This document shows positions 11,705 to 24,132 of a stretch of DNA of 64,000 bases, one piece after another (the stretch's first letter is position 1; every line of letters starts with the position of its first letter). Position numbers and translations under genes: made by a program. Under the pieces are notes generated by a model, which was not told the DNA's origin, made no database searches, and saw only the letters and a program-made list of their open reading frames with translations. Origin of the DNA: Beroe ovata (lineage: Eukaryota > Ctenophora > Nuda > Beroida > Beroidae); the NCBI GenBank assembly GCA_946803715.1, contig CAMPET010000197.1, forward strand, positions 73,529 through 137,528, written 5' to 3'.

Positions 11705-14700
11705 TCACAATTGAATGTCCTCGAAATCTTTATTCGAGTTGTCCTGGAAGTCATCATCCCACGTATCAAAGTCATTATCCCATCCTGATGCCGATGAAAC
11801 AGGCACTGGCTCACTCACTTCCTCCTTGACATCACTTGGTTGGAAAATGTTGACCCCCCCGAAATTACTCTGAACGGGCAGAGTAGGGAGTGTTGGAGGG
11901 GAGTTAGGGAGCTCAGCAGGTTGGGGAGCAGGAGGGAACGAGGGAGGGGGAGCGGGGGAACTTCTCTCCGTGGATATGGGGGTGAAGTGGGAGGTGGAGA
12001 GTGGGGAGGAACGCAGACCAGATGATCTGAACGGGTTGACGGATTGCGGTGGACCCCCTGTCATTGGTGGTGGACCTCCTGTCATTGGTGGTGGACCCCC
12101 TGTCATTGGTGGTGGACCCCCTGTCATTGGTGGTGGGCCTGTCATTGTAAACGGGCTGCTCATCTTCGGGGGTCCTGAGAAGCTGGTTAACGGAGATACG
12201 GATCTGCCAGGCAGACCGTCAAACTTGGGTGGTCCTGAGAATGGAGGTAGGGCGGTGGGTGGCGGACCAGCAAATGATGTCAGAGGTGGAGGTGCGGCAG
12301 AAGGAGGAGGAGGTAGGGTTGAGGTGGGTCCGGAGAATGAGGAAGGGGGAGGTCCGGGGAGTGAGGAGGATAAAGTGGCAGAGGGAGGTCCAGGGAATGA
12401 GGAGGATAGAGAAGTGGGTGGAGGTCCGGGGAGTGAGGAGGGTAGGGAAGTGGGTGGAGGTCCGGGGAGTGAGGAGGGTAGGGAAGTGGAGGCAGGTTCG
12501 AGAGGAGGTGAGGAGAAGGTGGTTGTCGGAGGAACACTGGAGAAAGATGGGAAGGTGGAGGGTGTTGAGGATAGCACATCAGCACCTGATTCAGAAACGG
12601 GAGCAAACATTGAAGGAGCAGATGGGGCCGGCTCTGTGGGACATGACTCCTCCTCCACAGGGCTCTCTTCTTGAGGACTGTCATCCATTTCCTCAGTAGA
12701 TTCAGCATTCGCCTCATCCATCTCCACAGCTCCCGCTTCATCCTCTTCCTGGGGTTCACACTCATCGGGAATCTGATCCGTCTCCGATACTTGCTTTTCT
12801 TCAAATTCGATATCCTCAGGCGAAACAGGGGGCTGGTCCAACACGTCGTCTTGAATTGAGGATTCCATACCATGGCCGGGGTCTTCTGAGTTGAAGGACT
12901 TATCCAATGACTCATCAACATGCTCAGTTGCGATTTGTGGTGTAATTGATTCCGGTATTGTTTCACTAACTTGTTGCGGAACGAAACTTTCAGAATGTGG
13001 TACAGTGAAAGCGTCAAGGACTGCTTGAGGAACATTCTCGTTTACTGTCGGAGGTTGAGGCTCAATGACCTGCTCAACAGCTTGTTCAACTGGAGATATT
13101 GGCTGAGCCACTGACTGCAGACTGACCGGTTGAGGCACTGGTTCCAACACAGGCTCCTTATACTGAGGGACTGGGAAATCGTAGTTCTCAACCTGTGGTT
13201 GTATCTCCTGTTCTGTCTGGTACTGTTGGTAGCTGTAGTTGTCCCCATAGTTCTGGAGAAAGGCGTCAGCTTGGGTTGCTGTAATTGGCGCTGTAGTGGT
13301 GACACCCTGAGTAGAATATGCTATGCTCTGATACCCCTGTGAATACTCCCCAGAGTACTGGCTTACCGAGTGTGAGGAGGAAAATGGAGCATAGCTTACT
13401 GAGTGAGCAGTTGCCGCGCTGCTAACAATCTCTGCATTGGAGTAAGGGACATACTCGGGTTGCCATGGATACTGGTTGTTGTTCTGTATCTGTGTCGGAT
13501 GGGCAGTTGGGATGCTTGGTACAGCTCCGTAATCAGCTGCATATCCGGTGGATTGTGCTTCTTGTTGCGGGTACTGAGCAGGGTTGTAGAAGTTCTGCTC
13601 AGCAGCTGGCGCTGGCAGCTCTACTTTATCAACACTCTCACTAGGCAGTGACGTCACAGGTTCGGTCATGGTGCTGCCTCCTGTTGGGGGAGGTGCTGGG
13701 TCCTCAGGGCCTCGGAACATGGCAAACTGGTCGTAGTCGTATTTCTGCTGGTTGTACATCTGTTGTTCATAGTGCTGTTGTGCTACATGTTGGTGTTGAG
13801 AGTACTCAGCTGGATTTTGAGTATAGCTGGTGTAAGGATCTTGCTGGGACTGCACAGTATTATACTGGCTAGTGTACTGCCCATTGTTCTGGTTATATTG
13901 ACTCTGCTGATTGTTGTATGGATCTCCAAACTGGCTGTTATGACCACCGTATTGGTTGTTATGGGAACCATATTGGCCGTTATAAGAAGGAGTGCTTGTA
14001 TTGGCAGAGAAAAGGTCTCCTTGCGACTGTTTTGAAGTATAATGTTGTGGGAGGCTGTATGCATAAGAACCTGAAACAGATTTTACAGCTTAATTTTGGC
14101 AAAGCATTGTTGGATTTTATCAGAGATATTCTCAATGTTCACAGTCAACACATTATCATCTAAACAGCTTCAAATAGGTACAGTACCTACTATACATCCT
14201 AAAACCTACCTAGTTTTTCAGTCCATCCACTGATAGTTTGATTGATTGCATTGACATCAATCTTCTCAATACTAGATCTCAAGTAATCAGTGATTGACCA
14301 GGAATTGCTCGAATCTGCATGACTCTGACCACTTCCACCTGTCAAGAAATAAAAAAAGCAATGTCAGGATTTTCTATAAAGCCACAGTCCAATACCCAAT
14401 TCAAAGTATTCTTTGGCATCTCTTACCTTGTTGGTTATACCCTTGTCCTTGGTAACCCTGATCGTGATAGCCAGCATTGTAGCCTTGGTAATTGTTATTG
14501 GTAGAAGAATCATATACACCATGAGGCATGGCATTGTTTTGATTACCATAGGCAACTGCAGGAGCTGCCAAAACTTCACTCTTCCCTGCAACCCCAGCTC
14601 CAGATACCAGAGGATTAGATGGGTACTGCCTAAACATTGTATGTTCATAATAACATTACTGATCAATTACAAACTGTCATATCTACTACAATTCAATGCA

Positions 14701-14856
14701 TGGAATGTTAAAATACTCCTACCTTGCCCCAGGTCTAAGCTGTCTGGATACCACAGATGTTCTATTCTTGTCAGATGCACTTGTTAGAACATTGGGAGGT
14801 GGGTCATTCCATCCACCTTGCCACTGGCGATTGTGGTAGTTGGAAGGCTCTGCCAT
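11705..14856 (-). CDS. Q/Y-rich, proline-tract protein with SEC31/SRA1-like GWNDPPP N-terminus (943 aa, 4 exons)
   Basis: Exons: 14856-14723, 14629-14427, 14338-14210, 14070-11705, with consistent phases and a TGA at 11707-11705. Residues 15-21 read GWNDPPP, the motif at the start of SRA1 and in the C-terminal region of SEC31; triple-proline motifs of this kind contact SEC23 in COPII. Exon 3 encodes a possible amphipathic helix (ITDYLRSSIEKIDVNAINQT). A long Gln/Tyr/Asn-rich, prion-like stretch follows, then an acidic segment, many GPPP repeats, a tandem of MTGGPPP near residues 800-850, and an acidic tail with WDNDFDTWDDDF. No folded catalytic domain is seen. A role at ER exit sites is an inference from the proline motifs only; an RNA-granule scaffold is an alternative. 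A CAG acceptor-like site lies 5 bases before the ATG. Confidence 0.75.
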
Positions 14857-16751
14857 GCCTCTGAACAATCATGAAAAGCAAGGTAGTTGAGGGGAGGAGA
14901 ATAAATATGCTGTAAAAAGATGATTCAATTCAATTCAATTCAAGAAATATTATCCCAGTTTGTTTTAAGTAAGCAGGAAGACCATATCTAGTGCAATGGA
15001 AAACATAGCATCTACCTTAATGAACTTTAAAATCTCAAACCTGGTATTCAAACCAAATATTGAAACAAAGGTAACTACGAGGACAAGTAAAATAATTCTT
15101 GATATTGGCACTATATATCAAGTGAAATTCAAGAAAATGAAATCTAAATCATAAGTGGCAGACATATTACAGGTTACATCTATTTTGAACGCGAGAAGAG
15201 TATATTTTATGCTTTTTAATCCTATACTTTTAAAGGATGCGGCGGGCGCAAGAAACAGTGAACAGCTACAGGTAACATCCGCCAAATGTTTTTATGTCGG
15301 TCGATAATAGCCTCTGTCGAGAATTTCGTTTTGCGCGGCGCGCGCACGGCGCAAACTTATTCTCAGACGCAAACCGCGTTGTATGATTTTACCTTGTCTG
15401 GCGATGCTAGACCGCTGATGCAAGCCGCGAAGTCTGAGAATAAGTTTGCGCCGCGCGCGCGCAAAACGAAATTCTCGCGACAGGGTCTATCATCGATCGA
15501 CAAGATTTTACCCTACCCTCGGTGCACGCGATTTTCAATCCGCCCCGACGCCTTGCCAGGGATAAAATCCCGCCAGCAAGAGTATAGAGTGAAATCCTAC
15601 AACAAACCGCGGCCGCGCCGCTTCGCGGCCTGCATCAGCGGTTGTCTGGCGATGCTAGACCGCTGATGCAAGCCGCTTCGCGGCTTCCGTCAGAGAATAA
15701 TTTTGCGCCGCGCGCACGCAAAACGAAATTATCGACAGGGTCTATCATCGATCGACAACATCAGCGGTTTAGCATCGCCAGACTGCAGACAAACCGGTTT
15801 TTTGACCTTCCGCGTCACGCGGAGTCGCGTTGACGCAGCGCAATTGCAATTCCAATGCCGCGCCGTCGGTCAGCCCAGATAAAATCCGCCATAGATAAAT
15901 CCCGCTAGCAATGGTAGAAAAAATCTTATAAATGATGAAAGAACTGCTTGGAGATACTATAAGCCTTGGCTTAGTCTGTTTGTGCCATGATTGCGCGCGA
16001 AACGAAATTCTCAACAGGGCCGGGCCAGGGTCTATTATCGATCAAAAAAGTTGGTTATGGTATCTTTCACAACAACGCAGTGAAATGCAAAAATTTGTCT
16101 TCAATTTATTTCACAGGTTGCAGATTGATTTCTCAAATGAATCTTTCTTTTCTGAAATATATCTCTTCAAGATATAGGTGTAAGTGTCTAGTTTCTTTTC
16201 ATTTTGGTGTAATGCATAGGCAAGTTGGATGTCATTCTTGTGCTTGTGATCCTCTTCCCACATAACTTGATAAGTATTTACAGAATGATGATGCTAGAAA
16301 TTACATGAATTTGATAGAAGTCAAATACATTCTAAGTAAGTCTGAAAGAGCTAGTTGATTCTGTGTTTTCCTCAACTGTGTTCTGCTATTGGTTGAGTGA
16401 TTGTAGCTTCTTAGTTCCAACTTATTTATATGGAAAGAGCTCTTTGCCCTCAACTTCAAAGGATTTTGCCTTTCTGGAATCTGATCCATATTGCCCTATA
16501 TGCAATGTCTTATGGCAAGTCCTTGCTACTACTTTAAATGTAACTTTTCATGCAACTTCAGATGCAACTAGAGTCTAGAGTCACTAACTTAGAGTAGTGA
16601 TTGTGTTTGGTATTATGCAGTTCGTCATTTTGTTGTAGAGTAAAGCTAGTTTAATCTTGGTGTGAAACACTTATTTATGTTAAACATGCTGTGTATGAAT
16701 GAGCTTCTTTCCAGATTCTTCTTTGGAACAACATCTTTCTATTTACAGGCC
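14857..16751. other. Divergent intergenic region rich in GC fold-back repeats
   Basis: This lies between the leftward COPII-like gene and the rightward NDPK gene, so both promoters may be here. Much of 15240-16045 is made of GC-rich inverted repeats (listed separately). The remainder, 16050-16740, is AT-rich; no coding exon was found apart from the acceptor directly before the NDPK ATG. Confidence 0.5.
15238..15791. repeat. Nested fold-back repeat cluster, probable non-autonomous DNA element
   Basis: The segment 15297-15368 is nearly the reverse complement of 15432-15501; both carry gaatttcgttttgcgcg or its complement and end in a tcgatcga-type motif. A second unit, ggcgatgctagaccgctgat, occurs at about 15400 and 15648 in the same direction and inverted at about 15760-15780. 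A further arm copy is at about 15690-15760 and a decayed one at 15985-16045. No transposase frame is present. A non-autonomous (MITE or foldback) element family is the best reading. Confidence 0.7.
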
Positions 16752-17207
16752 ATGGCAGACGAAAGGACTTACATAATGGTCAAACCAGATGGTGTCCAGA
16801 GGGGACTTGTTGGTAATATCATATCCAGATTTGAGAAGAGGGGTTACCAACTTTGTGGTTTGAAAATGAGGACTGCATCCAAAGAACTTCTGGAAGAACA
16901 CTATGGCGACTTGAAAGCAAAGCCATTCTTCCCTGGTTTGATTAATTTCATGACAAGTGGGCCAGTAGTTTCGATGGTATGGCAAGGGAAAGATGCTGTG
17001 AAACAGGGCCGAGCTATGCTGGGCGAAACTGATCCATTGAAATCAAAACCAGGGAGCATCAGGGGCGATTATTGCATTGACATGGGAAGAAATATTTGCC
17101 ATGGTAGTGATTCTGTAGACACTGCTAAGGAGGAGATCAAAATGTGGTTCAAAGATGATGAAGTTATTGATTATAAGCTCACTGTAGGAACACATATTTA
17201 TGAGTAG
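16752..17207 (+). CDS. NME1/2-like: Nucleoside diphosphate kinase, group I (151 aa)
   Basis: It transfers the gamma phosphate from ATP to nucleoside diphosphates through a phosphohistidine, normally as a cytosolic hexamer. The protein begins [20 protein letters not shown], the family's ATP-binding start, and has the catalytic NICHGSDSV with His117. The length matches the group I family. An upstream in-frame ATG would add 30 residues, but TTTACAG ends 4 bases before the chosen ATG, so the upstream part is intron or trans-splice acceptor. The coding region has no intron. AATAAA lies at 17386-17391. RPL15 starts 258 bp after the stop. Confidence 0.96.
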   Translation: MADERTYIMVKPDGVQRGLVGNIISRFEKRGYQLCGLKMRTASKELLEEHYGDLKAKPFFPGLINFMTSGPVVSMVWQGKDAVKQGRAMLGETDPLKSKPGSIRGDYCIDMGRNICHGSDSVDTAKEEIKMWFKDDEVIDYKLTVGTHIYE

Positions 17208-17385
17208 TACTTGAATTAGATTTATTTTCGATAGATTTTAGAATTTATGTTTGTATGATTATTATAATTGTTTATATTGCTGTTTGAACCAAACACTTTT
17301 CATTGATTTGACACTTTTCCTTGAAATGCTTCAGATATGTTTTCATTATCATAACGAATTGATTGTTATCTCCAGTTCATTTTCC

Positions 17386-17391
17386 AATAAA
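17386..17391 (+). other. Poly(A) signal of the NDPK gene
   Basis: AATAAA about 180 bases after the NDPK stop and only about 70 bases before the acceptor-like AG of RPL15. Confidence 0.6.
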
Positions 17392-17465
17392 TCTCTGTAT
17401 GGAATTACCCCCGAAATTTGAGAATTCTAACATGATCTCTGAACCCTGCGTTAGGCTGCATCAGT

Positions 17466-19135
17466 ATGGGTGCGTACAAGTACATGGAAGAGCTCTACAA
17501 GAAGAAGCAGAGCGATCTCATGAGGTTCCTGCTGCGAGTTAGATGCTGGCAGTTCCGACAACTCACCGCTGTGCACCGTGCATCCAGGTTTGATCATGCT
17601 AAAGCCTGATCTTGGTAAATCATATCATAGTTCAGTGCTGTAAAACATATTTTTAATTCGATTCTTATCCTAAAAGTGAGAGTAGTAGAGATGTTTTGGC
17701 GGAAGAGGAGCATCGTGAGCGTCTGATAAGTATTCATTAGAGACCCTCGAAATCAATGTTAAGGCGTGGAGTGGGTGAAGTCGCTCTTGCAGAGTTTTAA
17801 ACTTATCAACACTACTTATTACAATCGAATTTGAGGGGAGTAATGTCATGTTAATGTCAATGGAGTGTTGTGAACAGNGCTCTACAAGAAGAAGCAGAGC
17901 GATCTCATGAGATTTCTGCTGCGAGTTAGATGCTGGCAGTTCCGACAGCTCACTGCTGTGCACCGTGCATCCAGGTATGATCATGCTATGGCCTGAACTT
18001 GCTAAATTAAATCATAGTTCAGTGCTGTAAAACATATTTTCAATTCAATTCGATACTAGTCCTATAAGTGAGAGTAGTAGAGATGAATTGAGATGAAAAA
18101 GGAGCATCGTGAGTGTCTGATAAGAATTCATTAGAGACCCTCGAAATCAAAGTTAAGGCGTGGAGTGGGCGGAGTCGCTCATTTCATTTTCTTGCAGATG
18201 CCATGTATTTTTAGACACTGAATCGATTCCCGATCGAATTTTGGCACTATCTTGCTTCCCCGGGGAGCTGTCTTTAATATTGTTATCTGGGGAAATTGGA
18301 CAAAATAGACATTCGTTGATTTTCCGATAAGCTAGCCATTTGACAGTTTCATCAGATAAAGATACGGACTTAGTATCAAAATTTAGCCAGAGTAAGTAAT
18401 ATCATCGAAGAGGAATGTCTCACTGTAGAGGAATGTTTCTATGTTATTCAATCATAGTGAATGAACCCTCCATAATTTTTAATAGCTAGACAGATTTTGC
18501 TCCCAATTGAGACACACTATACAACTAATAACCGAGTTACACTGTTCAGGCCAACTCGACCGGACAAAGCGAGGCGTCTGGGATACAAGAACAAGCAGGG
18601 AGTGTGCATCTACCGTGCTCGAGTGAAGAGGGGTGGTCGCAAGAGGCCATGTGCCAAGGGTATCTGCTACGGTAAACCCAAGACAAGTGGTGTCAACCAA
18701 CTCAAATTCCAGCGGTCTATTCAGTCTGTAGCTGAGGAGAGAGTTGGCAAAGTGTGTGGTGGACTAAGGGTGCTCAACAGGTAGATGTTGTTGCGAATGT
18801 CGTGATTTTTGCGTTAAATCCAGCAATTTTGTGCATTCACTATTCACAGTTATTAACCACATTTCATTCTCAGTTACTGGGTTGGCCAGGACGCTATGTA
18901 CAAATACTACGAGGTCATCTGTGTGGACCCCAACCACAAGGCAGTCCGCAGAGACGCCAGAATGAACTGGATTTGTAACGCAGTCCACAAGCACCGTGAG
19001 ATGCGTGGACTCACATCCGCCGGCAAAAAGAACCGCGGACTCGGCAAGGGACACAGATACACCAAGGTCATCGGCAGCTCAAGGAGAGCCAACTGGAAGA
19101 GGAAGAACACTCTTTCCCTCCCAAGATATCGTTAA
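17466..19135 (+). CDS. RPL15: Large-subunit ribosomal protein L15 (eL15, 204 aa, 3 exons)
   Basis: A structural protein of the 60S ribosome. Exons: 17466-17587, 18550-18780, 18874-19135; phases agree and the total is 204 residues, the usual length. The start [17 protein letters not shown] and the end [17 protein letters not shown] are those of eL15. GCATCAG lies directly before the ATG (one base between), suggesting an acceptor. Intron 1 contains a duplicated exon 1 fragment after a single N at 17878, which must be ignored to obtain an intact protein. The next gene downstream is convergent. Confidence 0.97.
17492..18195. repeat. Duplicated part of RPL15 exon 1 and intron 1 around a single N (17878)
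   Basis: The exon part 17492-17587 recurs as 17879-17974 with only a few differences that do not change the protein. The following intron sequence also recurs, up to gtcgctc, with scattered substitutions and indels. Splicing from the first copy to 18550 gives a normal protein. The second copy is best read as the other allele inserted by assembly. Confidence 0.75.
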
Positions 19136-19746
19136 TTTTATGTGCTTTTTATTCATCAAATTAAGTGTTTAAGTTGGTACGTTGTGTACAATTTCGCGTT
19201 CCCAGACCCGATGTGCGCAGTAAATGACGCTGGTCACAGTGACAAATCGCATATACGTACGGCGCGCGGACAGATGGTAATGTGATGTTGAAGCATTTCA
19301 ACATTTATGGTAGCAATTCTCGCGCGCGCGCGTCTAAGAACTGCGCACCTTCACTGAGTTGAGACATCACTAGGCACCGATGACAGATGAATTGCGGAGT
19401 CATCAGTGCCATTACCAAATGATGTCTGAACAGTGCAGTAAACATGCAATTTGACGACAAGACCACGTTTTGCATCAGGTCGCACGTGAGTTCAAGAACT
19501 TGCGTTTGAGCGTCAAGTATAGAGAAACACAGTTAGAGGGTGTGTAAAATATGAAAATATCTAGCAATGTTAATTATGGTCAGCAATGGTGCAAGCTGTG
19601 CAGTTAAATAGCGACGCTTTCCAGTTTATAAGTAAAACCAACAGAAACAATTCAAAACCAAAGTTTCACTTTCAAAACGGCTCGTTCTCCCTCAAGGTAA
19701 TATTATTATTACCTCTTGTATATCATCAAATATGGAAATTAAAAAT
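19136..19746. other. Convergent intergenic region (RPL15 / SR-like gene)
   Basis: It holds the 3' UTRs of two genes pointing toward each other. A GC-rich alternating CG run lies at about 19320-19332. No coding exon was recognised. Confidence 0.5.
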
Positions 19747-22700
19747 CTATTGAGCGGCTGCCATCTCCTGTTCAATTTCCATGGGCGGTTGTGGTACTTG
19801 CTCGGGGGCTGCAGTTGGCTCTGTGGTTGCAGTTGATGATTGTCCCTGTTCTGGTATAGCACTCTCCTGTCCCCCCTCATTCCCTCCATCTGCCACCTTC
19901 TCCTTCACTTCCCGAGGCGGTGGAGGACTGTCGTCACGTGATCTGCTCCTTCTCCTGTCGCCAGAACGAGACCGGCGCGATGGCGGAGATGCGCGGTCTC
20001 GGCTCCGGCTCCGCGAGGAGGAATACTTCCTGCGCCGCGCATCCCGATAGTCCCTGGTGTCTCTGTCATTGTATCGATTGTTCTGGTAGTTGTTATGGTA
20101 ATTGCCCCGGTAATTGTACCGGCCCCGGCCTCGGTGTCGGGGATTGTAGTTCTGGTAGGGCTTGTTGTAGTAACCACGGGGTCGGTAGTAACCCCGGCCT
20201 CGGTAATTTGATCGGTTGTCGTAGTAATTGGTCCGGTTATCATAACGGTTGTCCCTGTAGTCACGGTCACGATCTCGGTCAAGGTCATCATCAGATCGAC
20301 TAACTGGAGGAATGAACAAGCATTATTATGAATGAAGTTAGGCATGGATTTGGAAAGGAAGTGGGATAAATGAACATCAAGAAGTTGCACGAATCTCGAT
20401 TGAAGTTGATGTTAAAATCTTTAAGTCGACAAAAACAAGCAGATTCTCACATGATCTTCTTGAGTTTCTCCTCCTGCGTGAGTCTGGTGAAGCTGATCTG
20501 GATCTCCCTTTAGACGAGGACCTGAAAAGAAAATCGCGATATAAGATGTAAAAGTTCAGGTCAATTCACTGATTCGATCGAAGTATGCCGACTCCAAACT
20601 CAGATAAAGTTTTCACTCAGAAAAACTCATATAGAGTTTTCCACTGTCCAATTTTAACTAGGGAATGAAATTGAATAAGCACGGGCCACGGATCAACCAA
20701 CCTATCTCTCCGTGGAGAAGTTGATGCATCTTTAGAATCATTTGACGAGCTCCGCCCTCTATACGCTCTCCTCGAATCCCGTGGTTCCTTATCTGACACA
20801 TCCGACTCTGAGTCCCTGGAGGGTGCCCGCTTTGACTCCTTGAACTCAGTCCTAATGGCCAGGTTCCGATAGTGAGTCGCTCCCCTCCCAAACTCATTCT
20901 GACTCTGGGCTGCTGCAGTCCCAACACCCTCGTGGATACGTCGAGGGGCGGGGTTTTCCGGGCTCGGACTTCGCGAGGCATCCCACTTGGAGACGTTATC
21001 GGGTCGCGTGAGTGCGCGTTCCTCATCCACCTCGGGAACCGGATCAATACTCATGTTGTCGTCACCGGGTTCTTCGTCGTGTTCTACACGTGGTTCATCT
21101 CCTTCTCCGATATTGTGATTTAGCTCTTCCTCCAGGCTCTCCATTTCCTTTCTTCTCTTCTTTTCCTTGCGTTTCGGTTTCGCTTCATCACTCTCTGACG
21201 ATGAGTTATCGCCCTCTTCATTCTTCTTCTTTTTCTTTTTCTTTGTCTTATCCAGCTCTTTACCGACCTCCTTCTCGGAAGCCCTCTGCTCCTTGAGGAG
21301 CTTCTTCTTTGCTGCCTTGGCTAACGCTTTCTTGATAATCTTGTCCTTGGCCTTCTTTTCAAGGATCTTCTTTTCCTTTTTCGTGAGCTTCAATCCCAAA
21401 TCAGACATATCAGACGCACTTTCAGAATCGCTGGACGAAGACTTGGCCCTCTTCTTTTTCTTAGCTTCCTTTTTCTTTTTCTTCTTCCTGTTCGAATCAC
21501 TCTCATCGTCAGAATCGTCCTCGCTCAAGAACTTATCCATCAGTTTGAGCAACTTAGCTTTCTTCAATTCCTTCTTCCCTTTCTTTGCTTTCTTCTCGAC
21601 ATCTGAAGAGTCGGAAGACCCATCACTCTCCTTGAACTCCTTCATCATCGCCTTCTTTAGCAACTTCAGTTTTTCAATCTTCTTAACCCGCTCTTTTTTA
21701 GATTCCACAGCAGAATCTGAATCCGACGAGTCACTTTCAACTTTCTTTCGTTTTTTCTTGCTCTTCTTCGAAGAAACACTCGGTTCTTCATCAGAGGAGA
21801 CAGCCTCTTTCATCTTCATCTTCTTCTTTTTCTTCTTCACAGCAACCACTTCACTTGCCTCGCTTTCTGAACTGCTCGAACCGGCAGAGGCGACGCCCCT
21901 CTTAGCACCAGACTCGGGCGATGGCTCCCGGGAGCCAACTTTTGGGGTGTTCATGTCAACAGCTGACAGTATCGCATCAGGAGTATACGCACGAGCACCT
22001 TGGGAAAACTGTTCGGCCATTTGTTGCTGGTGAAGTTGTTGTTGCTGCTGCTGTTGCTGTTGTTGCTGGAAGTGAAGTTGCTGTTGCTGGTGTTGTTGCT
22101 GCGCTGCCATCATCTCGCTGCTGGCCATCCCTTGATTCATCAGCATCTGTTTTTGCCGCTTCTCCTTCTTCAACTCCATCTTAAGTTTCTTCATTTTCCT
22201 CTTCAGTTTTTTCTTCTTCTCGCTGGCAGAGTCGCTCCCTTCATCCCCTGATGAAGAGGAAGATCCGCCCGATGAAGAACTTGAACTGTTCTTTTTCTTT
22301 TTCTTCTTCTTCGGAGGACTCTGGCTGCGACTCAGTCTATGGGGATTGAGTACATGGCGGGACCGGGCGATTTCAACCCTGATTGTGGTCCCCTTCACAC
22401 GCTTCTGATCCATGAGGGCAACAGCGGCATCGGCAGCAGACCTGAAATAGATCCAGACTGAGGTGAGACTGACTGCAGATTGATGTACAGAATATGCGAT
22501 TATCGCATCATATTGTGATATAATATCCAGATAGATGGTGTATACCGTTGTGCGTGGTATGTGGGAGACGGAGTATTGAGATGAGTCATTATCTGCTCAA
22601 ATTCTCACTTCAAATGACTATGGATTGATAACACAATAACATCGATTTACGATTAGAACTAGTCTGTGTAGTGGGTCATTGTTTAGAAGATGACAATTGA

Positions 22701-22821
22701 GTCGCTATGACGTTCTGTTATACATCAAAACCACATGAGAATTTCTACAGAAATTTGTGTCATGTGTGTGTTTGTGTGTGTGTGTGTGTGTACTGTGTGT
22801 GTGTGGTANGTTTTTGTGTTT

Positions 22822-22871
<50 letters not shown>

Positions 22872-24132
22872 GTGTGTGGCATACCGTTTTTTGAACTCGA
22901 TGAACGCATATCCAGGACAGATGTTATTACCAACCAACTTCCCCTTTGCAACAACAATGTCAGCTATGGCACCAAAGTTATCGAAAGCCTGCTCAAGTTC
23001 TGCCCTAGAACATGCGTCAGGCAGTCCACCAACCCAAATCATAGTTCCGGCCTTGCCGGTTCCAGCCTGAAATATTGTCAAAATTAATAACATGAAAACG
23101 AAATTATTCGATGTAAAATGAAGTGTGGTAGTCAGTATTCACCGTTATCACATCTGACTGACAATCTTGCTCAATTATTGGTGGAAAGGGTGCTACATCT
23201 TTATTGATCCCGGGAATACCTATGTGAGTGCCCCCGCAATTCACATAACCATCAAAGTGTGGGGGGAATTCAGATCGTGAGATAAGAGGAAAATGTTTGA
23301 TGGGAGTATTTAAAAGTTTATGAACGGTTAGTTGTTCTCTGGAAGATGAATAATTCGGAAGATCTCCTTGGCGTTTGACAGTGACCAGATTACTTGAATT
23401 GTTATCCAAAGTTTCGCAAGGAGCGAATGATGGGCCATCTAAACTGTCATATGGTTCGGTCTTGACACGGTTTGCCGCTCTAAGTCGCTCCGTTTTATTG
23501 CGTGGCTTCTTAAATCTTTTCCTTCCTCTCTGACGATGTGATCCATTGGGAACTTTAATCACTCTCATATATTCCGAACGATTGACAGTCTCAAATTCAT
23601 AGTAAGAAAACCTACTTTTACGATAGCTGAAGTAGTTGCGAGCATCATCGGGATCACCATCACTAAATTCATTCGAGCTCGATTCTCTGAAGCTAAATTT
23701 GCTCAGATTTGCTTGTTTGTGGTCCGAATCTCTACGAACACCAGATCTGGAAAGCCGATTTATACTTCCTTGATCTTCTTCGATAGGGAGAGCAGCCTCG
23801 TGCCGCTCTTGGCCAGATTCTGAACAATTTTCATCCTGATCTTGCGAAGAATTACTGCCACAGGTGTTGTAAGTCTCTCTCTCTTTGGGAGGAGATGGGG
23901 AATGGTTCTCACTCTGGGATTTCATCATCACTGAGCCGCACTCGGCAGACTTGATCAGAACACTTTCCAGCGAAACTAGAACTGATCTTGGGGGAGGTGG
24001 AACGAATGAATTTTCGAGTTTTAAAGTAGCATCCGATTTCACGCTTTCATCAGAATCTGAGTCGTGAGTGATGAACGGTTTAGAAGCAGGCGGCTGTTCA
24101 TTTTCTGACACTTTAACAGAGCAGGAAATCAT
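19747..24132 (-). CDS. SR-related RNA-binding protein: one RRM with long KS/RS-rich, polyQ and RG-rich tail (1179 aa, 5 exons)
   Basis: Exons: 24132-23143, 23066-22885, 22441-20702, 20521-20451, 20303-19747; all phases agree. Exon 1 encodes 330 residues rich in Ser and charged residues, without a known domain. The RRM starts near residue 338: RNP2 is MIWVGGLP and RNP1 is GYAFIEFK, continuing across the intron into SAADAAVALMDQKRVKG; it most resembles SRSF3/7. Long Lys/Ser tracts follow, with a polyQ run, RS dipeptides, then an R/Y/N-rich domain (RGRGYYRPRGYYNKP) and RS-rich end. A nuclear pre-mRNA splicing role is likely from this architecture; the exact ortholog is unclear. A TG microsatellite with an N (22809) lies in intron 2. 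Joining exon 1 to the RRM rests on splice phase, not homology. TCTCTCTAG lies 15 bases before the ATG. Confidence 0.82.
22757..22870. repeat. TG microsatellite with single N (22809)
   Basis: A run of TG dinucleotides interrupted by one N inside intron 2 of the SR-like gene. The array length is probably collapsed in the assembly. Confidence 0.9.

Noticed and set aside
11970-12674. Plus-strand 234-codon Gly-rich frame
   Set aside because: It is the antisense shadow of the GPPP repeats of the minus-strand COPII-like gene.
17879-17974. A second RPL15 exon
   Set aside because: It duplicates exon 1 without a start codon directly after an assembly N; including it would break the protein.
21167-22033. 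Plus-strand 288-codon Phe/Ser-rich frame
   Set aside because: It is the antisense shadow of the Lys/Ser-rich exon of the SR-like gene; AAG/AAA tracts read as Phe/Leu on the other strand.
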